A stretch of 33,193 nt of DNA from Bacteroidetes bacterium UBA4414 (GCA_002389765.1 DGQM01000012.1:240-33432); one strand, 5' to 3'; positions 1 through 7,655 are shown, counted from the first letter of the stretch. Program-made: numbers and translations. The notes: a model not told the origin generated them from the letters alone.

Positions 1-30
1 TTGCAACCAATACGATACGCGTCAAAACAG

Positions 31-438
31 ATGAATAAGAAAGATATACTCTCTAAACTATATTCTTTCAGAGGATTGGATAAGTATGCAACGTTTGGTA
101 AAGCACAACCCGGCATTATACATAGCCCCGATGATCAGCAAGATATTATCAGCAATATCCTGGATACATGTTGCAAAGAGCTGATAATAGAAATTGAAAG
201 CACCAAACGTGCTACTAAGGTTAAACTGAAAGGCATCATCATCACACACATGGACATGATTATGTCTGCCAATGTAAATACTGAAAATAAAGACTTTGGA
301 TACCATCTTTGCTATTTCCTTGCAGAAAAAGCAGGCATAGACCTGTGGCGTTATTCAGACACCAAAGTGTGGGGCTATTGGAAGGTTGAAGGAAATAAGC
401 TAAAAACAGTGACAAGGGTAAGACGCAGTAAAACATAA
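31..438 (+). CDS. Hypothetical protein, possibly 5'-truncated by the window edge
   Basis: I do not recognise this protein. From the ATG at 31 it is about 135 residues, soluble-looking, without a signal peptide or membrane segment. The reading frame stays open to the left edge, with a TTG codon at base 1, so the gene could begin outside the window. I prefer the ATG at 31 because the resulting N-terminus (MNKKDILSKL) looks natural. The middle is rich in beta-prone stretches (LIIEIES, KVKLKGIIITHMD) and the end is basic (VTRVRRSKT). An 8-base inverted repeat lies just after the stop. Coding is likely but function is unknown. Confidence 0.5.
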   Translation: MNKKDILSKLYSFRGLDKYATFGKAQPGIIHSPDDQQDIISNILDTCCKELIIEIESTKRATKVKLKGIIITHMDMIMSANVNTENKDFGYHLCYFLAEKAGIDLWRYSDTKVWGYWKVEGNKLKTVTRVRRSKT

Positions 439-444
439 TAATAC

Positions 445-485
445 ATACCGTAAAACACGTACATTATATACCTGATATACGGTAT
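445..485. repeat. 8-base inverted repeat upstream of a lipoprotein gene
   Basis: ATACCGTA at 445-452 is the exact reverse complement of TACGGTAT at 478-485, with a 25-base spacer. The right arm touches the proposed -33 element of the next promoter. It may be an operator or a weak end-of-gene structure for the upstream gene; no T-run follows it, so it is not a classical terminator. Confidence 0.35.
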
Positions 486-515
486 TGAGTGAGGAATTGC
501 ATACAGGTATTTTTG
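484..515 (+). promoter_or_regulatory. Bacteroidota-type promoter (-33 ATTG, -7 TATTTTTG)
   Basis: The -7 box TATTTTTG at 508-515 matches the TAnnTTTG consensus exactly. ATTG at 484-487 lies 20 bases upstream, in the place expected for the -33 TTTG/TTG element. The predicted transcription start would fall near 520-522, almost on the TTG start codon at 523, which implies a very short or absent leader. Confidence 0.5.
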
Positions 516-522
516 TAAAAAA

Positions 523-1023
523 TTGTATATAAAAATACTCGCTTCACTCATTACCACACTTGCAGTTGTCACAATATTCACGACAGTCGCATGCAAAAAA
601 GATAAAAACACTACTACCCCAAGTAATACTACAACTACGGCCTGCAATGGTATGAACTTATGCTTTAAAATGGATGGCACGTCAGAGTCTCATAATGCTA
701 CTTGGAAAGTATTAACTAATAGATATCGTGTTTATTGGGAAGAGTCATCAGGCAGCAATTATAAGAACACAGAACTGGATATATACGGTACTGCTACAGG
801 TTCTTATACAATATCATCAAACCCTTCTGCAGGTCAGGCTGGTTTTCAATACTACATTAAAGACGGCAGTACTACTAAAAATATACAGGGTCAATCTGGC
901 ACTGTTGAATTGACAAATATCGGTACTAATGATATTACAGGTAAGTTTACAATAACAGCTAAAGATGATGCAGGTAAAACCTATGAAGTAACTGAAGGTA
1001 ACTTTGTAGCAGTACCTAAATAA
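523..1023 (+). CDS. Small lipoprotein of unknown function
   Basis: This is a 166-residue exported lipoprotein. A short signal peptide (MYIKILASLITTLAVV onward) ends in a lipobox TVAC with the lipidated Cys at about residue 24. A Lys/Asp stretch (KKDK) follows, and then a Thr/Ser/Asn-rich linker. The remaining ~120 residues look like a compact beta-rich domain with short strands such as TELDIYGTATGSYTIS and ITGKFTITAKDDAGKTYEV. No catalytic motif is visible. The only usable start that keeps the signal peptide is TTG at 523; there is no ATG or GTG upstream in frame before the stop at 490. It is monocistronic, with its own promoter and a terminator 27 bases after the stop. Function unknown. Confidence 0.75.
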   Translation: MYIKILASLITTLAVVTIFTTVACKKDKNTTTPSNTTTTACNGMNLCFKMDGTSESHNATWKVLTNRYRVYWEESSGSNYKNTELDIYGTATGSYTISSNPSAGQAGFQYYIKDGSTTKNIQGQSGTVELTNIGTNDITGKFTITAKDDAGKTYEVTEGNFVAVPK

Positions 1024-1050
1024 GTTGCATTAGCCTTAATATAACCTGAA

Positions 1051-1071
1051 GCAGGCTATGCCTGCTTTTTT
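1051..1071 (+). terminator. Rho-independent terminator after the lipoprotein gene
   Basis: A perfect six-base stem GCAGGC (1051-1056) / GCCTGC (1060-1065) with a three-base loop is followed by six T residues (1066-1071). It lies 27 bases after the stop of the lipoprotein gene. Confidence 0.85.
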
Positions 1072-1090
1072 GTTTATGGACTTTATTTAA

Positions 1091-1115
1091 TATACTTGTG
1101 CAGAGGACAAGTATA
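1091..1115 (+). promoter_or_regulatory. 9-bp hairpin or operator with SD-like loop before an orphan gene
   Basis: TATACTTGT (1091-1099) and ACAAGTATA (1107-1115) are perfect reverse complements around a 7-base loop, GCAGAGG. The loop holds the Shine-Dalgarno-like AGAGG, 11 bases before the ATG at 1118. It could be a protein operator at DNA level or an RNA hairpin that presents or masks the ribosome-binding site. Confidence 0.5.
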
Positions 1116-1117
1116 AC

Positions 1118-1432
1118 ATGCTGAAAACATCTGTAGGCGAGCTAAAGCTATCGCCGATAAAAGAAGAGGGAAAGTTCGTTTTCTATAACGATTTCATTAC
1201 CATCAATGGTAAAGTATCAAAAGGTGATAGCATCAAGATATTTGTTGAAAGCTATCAACCATTAGGTAATAAAATTATGATACCTGAGCAGAGTAGTTCC
1301 TCTGCCCTATTAGTAGTACGTGGCGAAAAACACCGTCACGATGACATTACAGGGCATGAAACGCTTAATACACTGTATGAGCATGTATCTACCCTATATA
1401 AAAACAGGTTCTATTTTGGCGATAAAGCCTGA
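1118..1432 (+). CDS. Hypothetical 104-residue protein
   Basis: I do not recognise this protein. It is short, has no signal peptide or membrane segment, and has an N-terminal half of alternating hydrophobic and charged residues that suggests a small beta domain (KFVFYNDFITINGKV, DSIKIFVESY). The C-terminal half contains a His/Asp-rich segment, RGEKHRHDDITGHE, that could bind a metal; this is only a guess. The ATG at 1118 is preceded at 11 bases by AGAGG inside a perfect hairpin loop, which supports both the start and a real gene. It ends three bases before the stop of the convergent MFS gene, with no terminator between them. Confidence 0.6.
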   Translation: MLKTSVGELKLSPIKEEGKFVFYNDFITINGKVSKGDSIKIFVESYQPLGNKIMIPEQSSSSALLVVRGEKHRHDDITGHETLNTLYEHVSTLYKNRFYFGDKA

Positions 1433-1435
1433 TGA

Positions 1436-2671
1436 TTATTCATTATCAGCCTTAACAGGTGAGTGATATTTTATCAGCGATCTTGCAGATATCACGATAG
1501 CAAATACCGTTAACACAGCACTGGCAATAAACGGAGCTCCCGGAAAGTATATCCCCGACTCCGGTCTGGTATAATACGAGAATAAATTAGTCATCAGCAA
1601 CGGGCCTATAATAGATGATAAACTCATCAATCCCGTTGTTACCCCTTGCAATTCGCCCTGTTCATTGGCAGGTGTTTGGGTAGACATGATGCCCTGTATG
1701 GCAGGCGGAGCAATACCCCCCAAACAATATGGTATCAGTGTAGCAAACATCATCCATCCTTTTGTGGCAAATGCAAAAAGTATAAATCCCAGAAGATATA
1801 GGCTAAAGCCGATGTAAACAGATCTCTTTTGCCCGAACTTGGGTATGGTATAGCGTATCAGTCCACCTTGTACTATTGCAACCAATATCCCCACAGCACC
1901 GAGCGAGTAACCTACCATTGCTTCGTCCCACTTAAACTTCTCCATGGTGTAGTACGTCCACGTAGATTGTGCCGAATGGCCTGCGATGTACAACAACCCC
2001 ATGGCACCCAATAATCCTGCTATAGCCGGATAGCGCTTCAGGTGCATTAAAGAACCAAGAGGATTAGCACGCTTCCAACTGAAAGCTCGCCTGTTTTCTT
2101 TAGATAACGATTCAGGCAATACAAAGTACCCATATATAGCATTCAATAAAGACAAACATGCTGCTACAACAAACGGTATCCTGTCTCCAAACTTACTGAA
2201 CACACCGCCAAGTACCGGGCCTATTATAAAACCCAACCCAAAAGCAGCACCTATCATACCAAAGTTCTGTGCACGTTTTTCCGGTGTGCTTACATCTGCT
2301 ATGTATGCACTTGCAGTAGTAAAGCTGGCGCCAAACAGCCCTGCAATAACGCGCCCTACAAACAACCATGCAATAGTGGGTGCCAATGCAAGAAATACAT
2401 AATCTATACCAAGACCTATTAATGACAACAACAGTACTGGCCTTCTGCCATATTTATCGCTGATGCCACCTATTACAGGTGCAAATAAAAATTGTGTAAA
2501 TGCATAGGCAAAAGTGAGCCAACCACCATACTTAGACGCTACACTAAGATCTCCACCTACCATTTTTTGAATGAGTGTAGGTACTACAGGAATGATTAAA
2601 CCTATACCAGTACAGTCAATAAGTAGTGTAATGAAAATAAAACCCAATGCCGCGTTACGCTTATCTGTCAT
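1436..2671 (-). CDS. MFS transporter, TCR/Tet (drug:H+ antiporter) type
   Basis: This is a 12-helix major facilitator, about 411 residues from the ATG at 2671; an upstream TTG at 2692 would add seven residues but is less likely. The first helix carries the signature DCTGIGLIIPVVPTL, typical of TetA-like drug:proton antiporters. The helix 2-3 loop has MFS motif A as GGISDKYGRRP, and helices 4-5 have the Arg/Gly-rich pattern of motifs B and C (GRVIAGLFGAS, GAAFGLGFIIGPVLGG). Family knowledge suggests efflux of small hydrophobic compounds across the inner membrane; the true substrate cannot be read from sequence, and many Bacteroidota carry such genes without tetracycline resistance. It is divergent from mtgA across 93 bases and convergent with the orphan gene at 1118. 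Confidence 0.88.
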   Translation of the reverse strand: MTDKRNAALGFIFITLLIDCTGIGLIIPVVPTLIQKMVGGDLSVASKYGGWLTFAYAFTQFLFAPVIGGISDKYGRRPVLLLSLIGLGIDYVFLALAPTIAWLFVGRVIAGLFGASFTTASAYIADVSTPEKRAQNFGMIGAAFGLGFIIGPVLGGVFSKFGDRIPFVVAACLSLLNAIYGYFVLPESLSKENRRAFSWKRANPLGSLMHLKRYPAIAGLLGAMGLLYIAGHSAQSTWTYYTMEKFKWDEAMVGYSLGAVGILVAIVQGGLIRYTIPKFGQKRSVYIGFSLYLLGFILFAFATKGWMMFATLIPYCLGGIAPPAIQGIMSTQTPANEQGELQGVTTGLMSLSSIIGPLLMTNLFSYYTRPESGIYFPGAPFIASAVLTVFAIVISARSLIKYHSPVKADNE

Positions 2672-2764
2672 GCCTATCAGTTTAGTTTGCAAAGTAATAT
2701 AATTATCTCTCTACAGTTCAATAGTGTTGCTTTAAAAGCTCGTTACCAGTTTGTATATTTCGCT

Positions 2765-3490
2765 ATGAGCAATGCTGCAGCAAACCACAAACCGGGTATT
2801 ATCAAACGCATCTTTAAAGGATTCTTATACCTTTTTGTTGCCTCGCTGATGTATGTTGTTGTCTGCAGATTTATTATGCCGCCAATAACTATTACACAAA
2901 TAGGCGGACTGGTTGATGGTTACGGATTGAAAAGAGATTATGTAAGTTGGGACGAAATATCGCCCAATGTAAAACTTGCTGCAATTGCCAGCGAAGACCA
3001 GCTATTCCCCGATCATGAGGGCTTTGACTGGAAAGCCATTGAAAAGAGCATAGACGATAAGCCTAAACGCAAAAGAAAGAAACGACCAAAAGGAAGTGCG
3101 GCAAGCACCATCAGCCAGCAAACAGCAAAGAATGTATTTCTATGGCAAGGCAGCGGCTATATGCGTTATGTGCGTAAAGCACCCGAGTTCTTTTATACCG
3201 AAGCCATAGAGTTGGTATGGGGCAAAAAGAGAATTATGGAAGTATATCTGAATGTGATAGAAATGGGGCCGGGTATTTTCGGCATTGAAGCTGCATCGCA
3301 AGCATACTTTAATAAATCGGCTAAAAACCTGAGCCGCGCTGAGGCAGCAATGATAATTGCATGTTTGCCCAACCCTAAAAAGTTTACAGTAAAACCAATG
3401 AGCAGACGTGTGAGCTGGCGCTACCCGCAGATAGTAAAACAAATGAGTAACTTGGACGGAGACCCAGACGTAGCAGAGCTGATACGCTAG
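2765..3490 (+). CDS. mtgA: Monofunctional biosynthetic peptidoglycan transglycosylase
   Basis: MtgA polymerises lipid II into glycan strands at the outer face of the inner membrane. The 241-residue length from the ATG at 2765 fits the family (about 240). One N-terminal membrane anchor lies at about residues 17-40 (FKGFLYLFVASLMYVVV). A GT51 domain follows, with the catalytic Glu in SEDQLFPDHEGFDW (E77), the STISQQTAKNVFLW segment at 114-127 and RIMEVYLNVIEMG at 156-168. There is no transpeptidase domain, which separates it from the PBP1A at 12935. The frame is open upstream to a TTG at 2687 that would overlap the divergent MFS gene; the ATG is preferred because it gives the normal family N-terminus. 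A poor -7-like box, TATATTTC, lies at 2754-2761. Confidence 0.93.
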   Translation: MSNAAANHKPGIIKRIFKGFLYLFVASLMYVVVCRFIMPPITITQIGGLVDGYGLKRDYVSWDEISPNVKLAAIASEDQLFPDHEGFDWKAIEKSIDDKPKRKRKKRPKGSAASTISQQTAKNVFLWQGSGYMRYVRKAPEFFYTEAIELVWGKKRIMEVYLNVIEMGPGIFGIEAASQAYFNKSAKNLSRAEAAMIIACLPNPKKFTVKPMSRRVSWRYPQIVKQMSNLDGDPDVAELIR

Positions 3491-3631
3491 TTACCTGTGT
3501 TTGCGTTTTTCGTTCAATTGTTGCTCCCAAAATATTCCTTTAAACCATCCCAGTGTCAGCACAACAGTCATTCCGACGGTTACCAAACCTGCTATAATCC
3601 AAAGTAGGGCTTCTAAAAAATTCGTTTGCAT
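3491..3631 (-). CDS. Possible 46-residue single-pass membrane protein
   Basis: From the ATG at 3631 this frame encodes 46 residues with one strong hydrophobic helix (LLWIIAGLVTVGMTVVLTLGWF) followed by a basic tail (EKRKHR), a positive-inside pattern. Upstream in-frame ATGs at 3670 and 3709 would lengthen it to 59 or 72 residues, but the added part is not convincing. It begins its stop codon directly after the mtgA stop, convergent with it. No family is recognised. The composition looks like a real small membrane protein, but a chance frame cannot be excluded. Confidence 0.4.
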   Translation of the reverse strand: MQTNFLEALLWIIAGLVTVGMTVVLTLGWFKGIFWEQQLNEKRKHR

Positions 3632-3749
3632 ATGAGGAGGGGTTTTGATGAAATTAGGGATATTATCCATCCATGAAAAAAATACTATTTCACAACTGCA
3701 TACTATCAATGTTGATAATCTGTATAAGTGATTGATTTACATTAATCTT

Positions 3750-3778
3750 TTTGACTATCTATTTATTCCGTAAGTTTA
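3750..3778 (+). promoter_or_regulatory. Probable promoter of the OmpA-domain gene
   Basis: TTTG at 3750-3753 and TAAGTTTA at 3771-3778 are spaced by 17 bases. The second box matches seven of eight positions of TAnnTTTG counting the two free ones. The ATG at 3795 lies 16 bases downstream of the box. Confidence 0.35.
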
Positions 3779-3794
3779 TACTAATACTATCTGA

Positions 3795-4643
3795 ATGAAA
3801 TACCTTTTTCTGTTATTGTTTGTGTTTGCTGCAGGTTATTGTTTTGCAGCTGCACCCGACACAATTCATATCCACTTCGGGTTGGACAAAGATGAATTGC
3901 GCAACACAGAAAAAGCTTTGCTGGACGGCATGGTTTATGAAGATTCTATCAATGATAGAAAGGAAATCCTGATTGTAGGTTATACAGATTATCTGGGTAG
4001 TCAGGAGTATAACATTGGCTTATCCGAACGAAGAGCAAAAGCTATATACAGGCATCTTGTTTCACTGAACATACCCCCTGAAAACATTAAGATGGTAATC
4101 GGCAAAGGGGAAATAGCTAGGAATCAACCTCAAAATGGCGGCTATGCTACAGACAGGCGTGTAGATGTAATAATCAGCGATAAAAAGAAAAACAGCATAA
4201 ATACTAATAAAACGCCTGAGCCAAAACATGCTGTTGCTACAGCAGGGAAAAAGCTGACTGATATTAATGTTGGACAATCTATAAGGCTGAAGAATATTAA
4301 CTTCCTGATGGGAAGACATGTTTTAACCCAAAGTTCAATCCCTACGCTTGAAGAACTGTTTAAAACCCTGCAAGATAATCCTACACTCAAAATTCAGATA
4401 GAAGGCCACATATGCTGTGTACCGCTATCTGCTTACGATGCAGAAGACGAAGACACATATGAACCAAAATTATCTGAAAACAGAGCCAAGTATATATTCG
4501 ATTATCTCGTCTCAAAAGGTATAGACAAGTCCAGAATGGTGTACAAAGGCTTTGGCAGGACTAAACCATTGATATACCCTGAAACTACACCTCAAGATGA
4601 AGACCAAAATCGACGAGTAGAGGTAAGGGTCATAGAAAAATGA
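3795..4643 (+). CDS. Tandem OmpA-domain envelope protein
   Basis: This 282-residue exported protein has a signal peptide (about residues 1-18) and two OmpA/Pal-type peptidoglycan-binding domains. The first (about 22-128) shows IVGYTDYLGSQEYN, LSERRAKAIYRHL and TDRRVDV. The second (about 165-280) shows IEGHICC, LSENRAKYIFDYLVSKGI and QNRRVEVRV. The Asp and Arg used by OmpA domains to hold diaminopimelate are represented by the TD...R pattern of domain 1; domain 2 has GH in place of TD and a ~20-residue acidic insertion with a Cys-Cys pair. There is no beta-barrel domain. It probably sits in the periplasm, bound to peptidoglycan. A lipobox is not convincing although a Cys lies near the cleavage site. 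It is likely transcribed alone. Confidence 0.85.
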   Translation: MKYLFLLLFVFAAGYCFAAAPDTIHIHFGLDKDELRNTEKALLDGMVYEDSINDRKEILIVGYTDYLGSQEYNIGLSERRAKAIYRHLVSLNIPPENIKMVIGKGEIARNQPQNGGYATDRRVDVIISDKKKNSINTNKTPEPKHAVATAGKKLTDINVGQSIRLKNINFLMGRHVLTQSSIPTLEELFKTLQDNPTLKIQIEGHICCVPLSAYDAEDEDTYEPKLSENRAKYIFDYLVSKGIDKSRMVYKGFGRTKPLIYPETTPQDEDQNRRVEVRVIEK

Positions 4644-4712
4644 CAATAGTCCACCCAACCCTGCATCACAAATACTAGTCTCTAAAAACGTTCAATATCA
4701 AGAACTTATATT

Positions 4713-5963
4713 ATGAAAAAGCAACTGCTTATTGCCATAGCTATGCTAATAGCTACCAACATACATGCTACTACGCGCAAGGTTTTGTTTCTGGGTAATA
4801 GTTACGTCTATACCAACGATTTGCCATTGATGCTGCAACAAATGGCAACATCTATGGGCGATACCCTAATCTATGACCAAAATACGCCGGGCGGCTTTAC
4901 ATTTGAGCAACACAGTACAGATGCAACAAGTATCAACAAAATATTCTCTCAGCAATGGGATATTGTAATACTTCAGGAACAAAGCCAGAAGCCAGCATTC
5001 TCCCCTGCACAGGTTGCTGATGAAACCTATCCTTTTGCGAAAAAACTGGATAGTATGATTCGTAAAAATCGCCCATGTACTGAAACGATGTTTTTCATGA
5101 CATGGGGACGTAAAAATGGAGACGCTTCAAATTGCGCTTCATATCCTCCCATATGCACATACGCAGGTATGCAGATACGCCTGCGCGATAGCTATATGCA
5201 AATGACACAAGACAACAACGCTATAGTATCCCCTGTTGGTGCAGCATGGAAGCAAATGAGGGATAGCTTCCCTTCACTTGATTTGTATGTACCTGACGAA
5301 TCTCACCCAAGTGTAAGTGGCACATACCTTGCTGCATGCGTATTTTACGCATCTATCTTTCATAAAAACCCGATGCAGACAACATTCAACAGTACACTCT
5401 CTGCTACTGATGCCAACAACATTAAACGTATTTCTAAAAGAGTAGTACTGGATAGCTTCAGCAAGTGGAATATGTACGGTAACTACACTTACGCAAACTT
5501 CACAAAGTCCGTAGCAGGAAAAACTGCAACATTTACCAATACATCACTCTATAACACAAACAACTACTGGACATTTGGCAACGGCATTACAAGCACTGTT
5601 GCAAGCCCTGCACATACTTACGCTACCAACGGTAAGTACCAGGTAACACTAACTGCATCCAATGGCTGCTTTAGCGAAACCAGAAAAGACAGTGTAACAA
5701 TCGGCGGCGTAAATGTAGAGACTACTGCTATGCAAATGCCTGAATTGTCTATTGGCAGCGAGCATGGCATAGTTCGTTTTACAAACAAAAGCGCATCTGC
5801 CTATATCTCATTGATGATTTATGATATCAATGGCAGAAGTATAGCCACTATAGAACTGAACCCTAATACTACTACAGAAAAAACATTAGTACCGGGCATT
5901 TATGTATATCAGGCTAAAACCAAAGATGGCGTTATATACACTAATAAGTTTTCCGTACAGTAA
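4713..5963 (+). CDS. Secreted SGNH-type hydrolase with PKD domain and T9SS sorting tail
   Basis: This 416-residue protein has a signal peptide (about 1-19). Next comes an SGNH/GDSL-like hydrolase domain (about 22-250): block I is LFLGNSYVYTNDLP with candidate nucleophile S30, block II-like glycine is in TPGGFTFEQH, and the C-terminal DESH (D195, H198) supplies the Asp and His. The layout resembles DUF4886-type SGNH proteins. A PKD domain follows at about 262-330 (YWTFGNG, HTYATNGKYQVTLTASNG). The last ~75 residues resemble a T9SS type A sorting domain (MIYDINGRSIATIEL, GIYVYQAKTKDG). It is therefore probably released or anchored at the cell surface. The substrate, possibly an ester or acetylated glycan, cannot be inferred. 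It ends two bases before the stop of the convergent Smr gene. Confidence 0.83.
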   Translation: MKKQLLIAIAMLIATNIHATTRKVLFLGNSYVYTNDLPLMLQQMATSMGDTLIYDQNTPGGFTFEQHSTDATSINKIFSQQWDIVILQEQSQKPAFSPAQVADETYPFAKKLDSMIRKNRPCTETMFFMTWGRKNGDASNCASYPPICTYAGMQIRLRDSYMQMTQDNNAIVSPVGAAWKQMRDSFPSLDLYVPDESHPSVSGTYLAACVFYASIFHKNPMQTTFNSTLSATDANNIKRISKRVVLDSFSKWNMYGNYTYANFTKSVAGKTATFTNTSLYNTNNYWTFGNGITSTVASPAHTYATNGKYQVTLTASNGCFSETRKDSVTIGGVNVETTAMQMPELSIGSEHGIVRFTNKSASAYISLMIYDINGRSIATIELNPNTTTEKTLVPGIYVYQAKTKDGVIYTNKFSVQ

Positions 5964-5965
5964 CA

Positions 5966-6979
5966 TCAATACTTAAACCATACTTCTGTAGCGCCAAAGC
6001 CATATTGGCCTTGCCATTCATTTGAGAATTTTGACACTTCAGGTATTTGGCGAAGTACTTTATGTACTTCGTCTCTTAATACCCCTTTACCTAGACCGTG
6101 TATGATGATGGTACGCTCCTGCTTATTATTTATAACGGTTCGCAGATGCTCATTCAGTGCTGCAATTTGTGTTAACAGCATATCGGCATTGCTCATACCT
6201 TTTGTTGTAGACACCAGATTTTCTATATGCAGGTCTATTTCAAATCTGGGTAATGATGCCCGCCAATCGCCTTTTACAGGTTTTGATGATGTTGGTTTTG
6301 CAACAGGAGCAAAGAAGTCGTCATCTTTTTTCTCGGCTTTAGCTTTTGGTTTAAACTCATCTATCAGCAAGTAGCTGAATGTTGGTTCATTATTACTAAG
6401 GAGTGTGCTGATGTGCTCAAATAACTTCTGCGGGCGAATACGTAGTGTATCAGCAGCTTCGCCATAACCTGCATCTTCCGCGTCTGTTACTTCCCAGTTG
6501 AAACGTGGCTGCTCATTCATTTCTTCAAATGGCAGTGCGTGCAGGTATATATGCCCGAAACCATGCAGCTTACCTTCGTGCTTAAAGACTGTTCGCTGAT
6601 TTTTATCTGTTACACTGTACTGAAAATAGATGGCCTGCGGTAATTCATTTTGCAAGTATATTTTGATGAAGGAAACTTCATCTTCAAAAACATCAGGTTT
6701 ATACTCTGGCATAAAAGACAGATATATACCTTTTGCCAGCTTGGGCTTTCTGAACTTTTGTTTTTCTACCGGCAAAACATCAGGTATACTTGATACTGTT
6801 TTCTTCTTCTTGCCTTCTGTAAACCATTTAAGGTATGGATGATCTATATCGTCCTTGTATACAGGAAATGTAACGCCCATTACTTCTACCTCAAACATAT
6901 CCTTACCGATATAGCCTGTTACATGCCCCTCCTCCTCTGTTTGCTTCAGTATTATCTTATCTCCTATCGAAAATTTCAT
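5966..6979 (-). CDS. DUF2027 and Smr domain protein
   Basis: The 337-residue cytoplasmic protein begins with a small beta-rich KOW/Tudor-like region (FSIGDKIILKQTEEEGHVTGYIG, about 1-45). A central domain of the DUF2027 type follows at about 80-210. A charged linker leads to a C-terminal Smr domain (about 245-337). The Smr hallmarks are visible: DLHIENL at 249-255 and the HGLGKGVLRDEV loop at 294-305. Smr domains of MutS2 and related proteins have endonuclease or nucleic-acid-binding activity, including cleavage linked to ribosome collision rescue; the role of this architecture is not known to me. Its ATG overlaps the stop of rdgB by four bases, so the two are probably translationally coupled. 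Confidence 0.85.
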   Translation of the reverse strand: MKFSIGDKIILKQTEEEGHVTGYIGKDMFEVEVMGVTFPVYKDDIDHPYLKWFTEGKKKKTVSSIPDVLPVEKQKFRKPKLAKGIYLSFMPEYKPDVFEDEVSFIKIYLQNELPQAIYFQYSVTDKNQRTVFKHEGKLHGFGHIYLHALPFEEMNEQPRFNWEVTDAEDAGYGEAADTLRIRPQKLFEHISTLLSNNEPTFSYLLIDEFKPKAKAEKKDDDFFAPVAKPTSSKPVKGDWRASLPRFEIDLHIENLVSTTKGMSNADMLLTQIAALNEHLRTVINNKQERTIIIHGLGKGVLRDEVHKVLRQIPEVSKFSNEWQGQYGFGATEVWFKY

Positions 6980-7566
6980 GACGCTGTTTCTTCAAGTTTT
7001 TCTTTAATAAATGCTACCATCTTCCGCACAGCCTTACCTCTGTGGCTTATCTCGTTCTTTATTTCGGGCGATAGCTCTGCAAAAGTTTTATCATACCCGT
7101 TGGGTACAAATATAGGGTCGTATCCAAAACCACCATCGCCAACAGGTTGTTCTATAATAGTACCCTCACAAATACCTTCAAAGAAATAGGTTTCGTCGTC
7201 CCATATCAGGCACATTACGGCTTTGTAATAGCCGCTTCTGTCGTCTTTATCTTGCAGGTCGGCCAGTAGTTTTTGAAGATTGGCGTCATCATCTCTTGTA
7301 CCACTATAGTGCGCACTATCTACACCGGGGGCTCCGTTCAGCGCATTGGCACATATACCGCTGTCATCCGCAAATACATTCTTACCACAAAACTTATATA
7401 TCGTCCCTGCCTTTGCCAATGCATTTTCCTCGAACGTATGGAACGGTTCAGCTATCTCGTCCGTGAACCCCATATCACTCAACGATAGCAGACTTATGTC
7501 CTGTACCATCTGCTTTATCTCCCGTATTTTTCCTTTGTTGTTAGAGGCAACTACCAATTCTTTCAT
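6976..7566 (-). CDS. rdgB: Non-canonical purine NTP pyrophosphatase (RdgB/HAM1)
   Basis: This enzyme hydrolyses ITP, dITP and XTP to the monophosphates, which keeps deaminated purines out of nucleic acids. The 196-residue length is normal. Family motifs are all present: VVASNNKGKIREI at the N-terminus (base and phosphate binding), ENALAKA, FADDSG with the metal-binding Asp pair at 67-68, GGFGYDPIF at 145-153 and SHRGKA at 174-179. It is the first gene of a two-gene minus-strand unit with the Smr protein (four-base overlap). Pairing a nucleotide-pool sanitiser with a putative nuclease is suggestive but proves nothing. Confidence 0.96.
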   Translation of the reverse strand: MKELVVASNNKGKIREIKQMVQDISLLSLSDMGFTDEIAEPFHTFEENALAKAGTIYKFCGKNVFADDSGICANALNGAPGVDSAHYSGTRDDDANLQKLLADLQDKDDRSGYYKAVMCLIWDDETYFFEGICEGTIIEQPVGDGGFGYDPIFVPNGYDKTFAELSPEIKNEISHRGKAVRKMVAFIKEKLEETAS

Positions 7567-7655
7567 CCCCCAAAACTAAGCCATATCTCAAAAAATATTT
7601 TCTATCTGTTAAACCTTTATTAATCTGTCCAGTCTTATTTCTAAAATCACATAAC

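Noticed and set aside
1436..2671. Naming the first MFS gene as a tetracycline-resistance determinant
   Set aside because: The TCR/Tet signature only defines the transporter family. Nothing in sequence or context (no mobile element, no TetR beside it) shows that tetracycline is the substrate.
3648..3731. 27-codon plus-strand reading frame with a strong GAGGAGG sequence six bases upstream of its ATG
   Set aside because: The purine run is striking, but the frame is very short, has no recognisable features, and overlaps the possible minus-strand membrane gene. A single ribosome-binding match is not enough in a phylum that uses such sites weakly.
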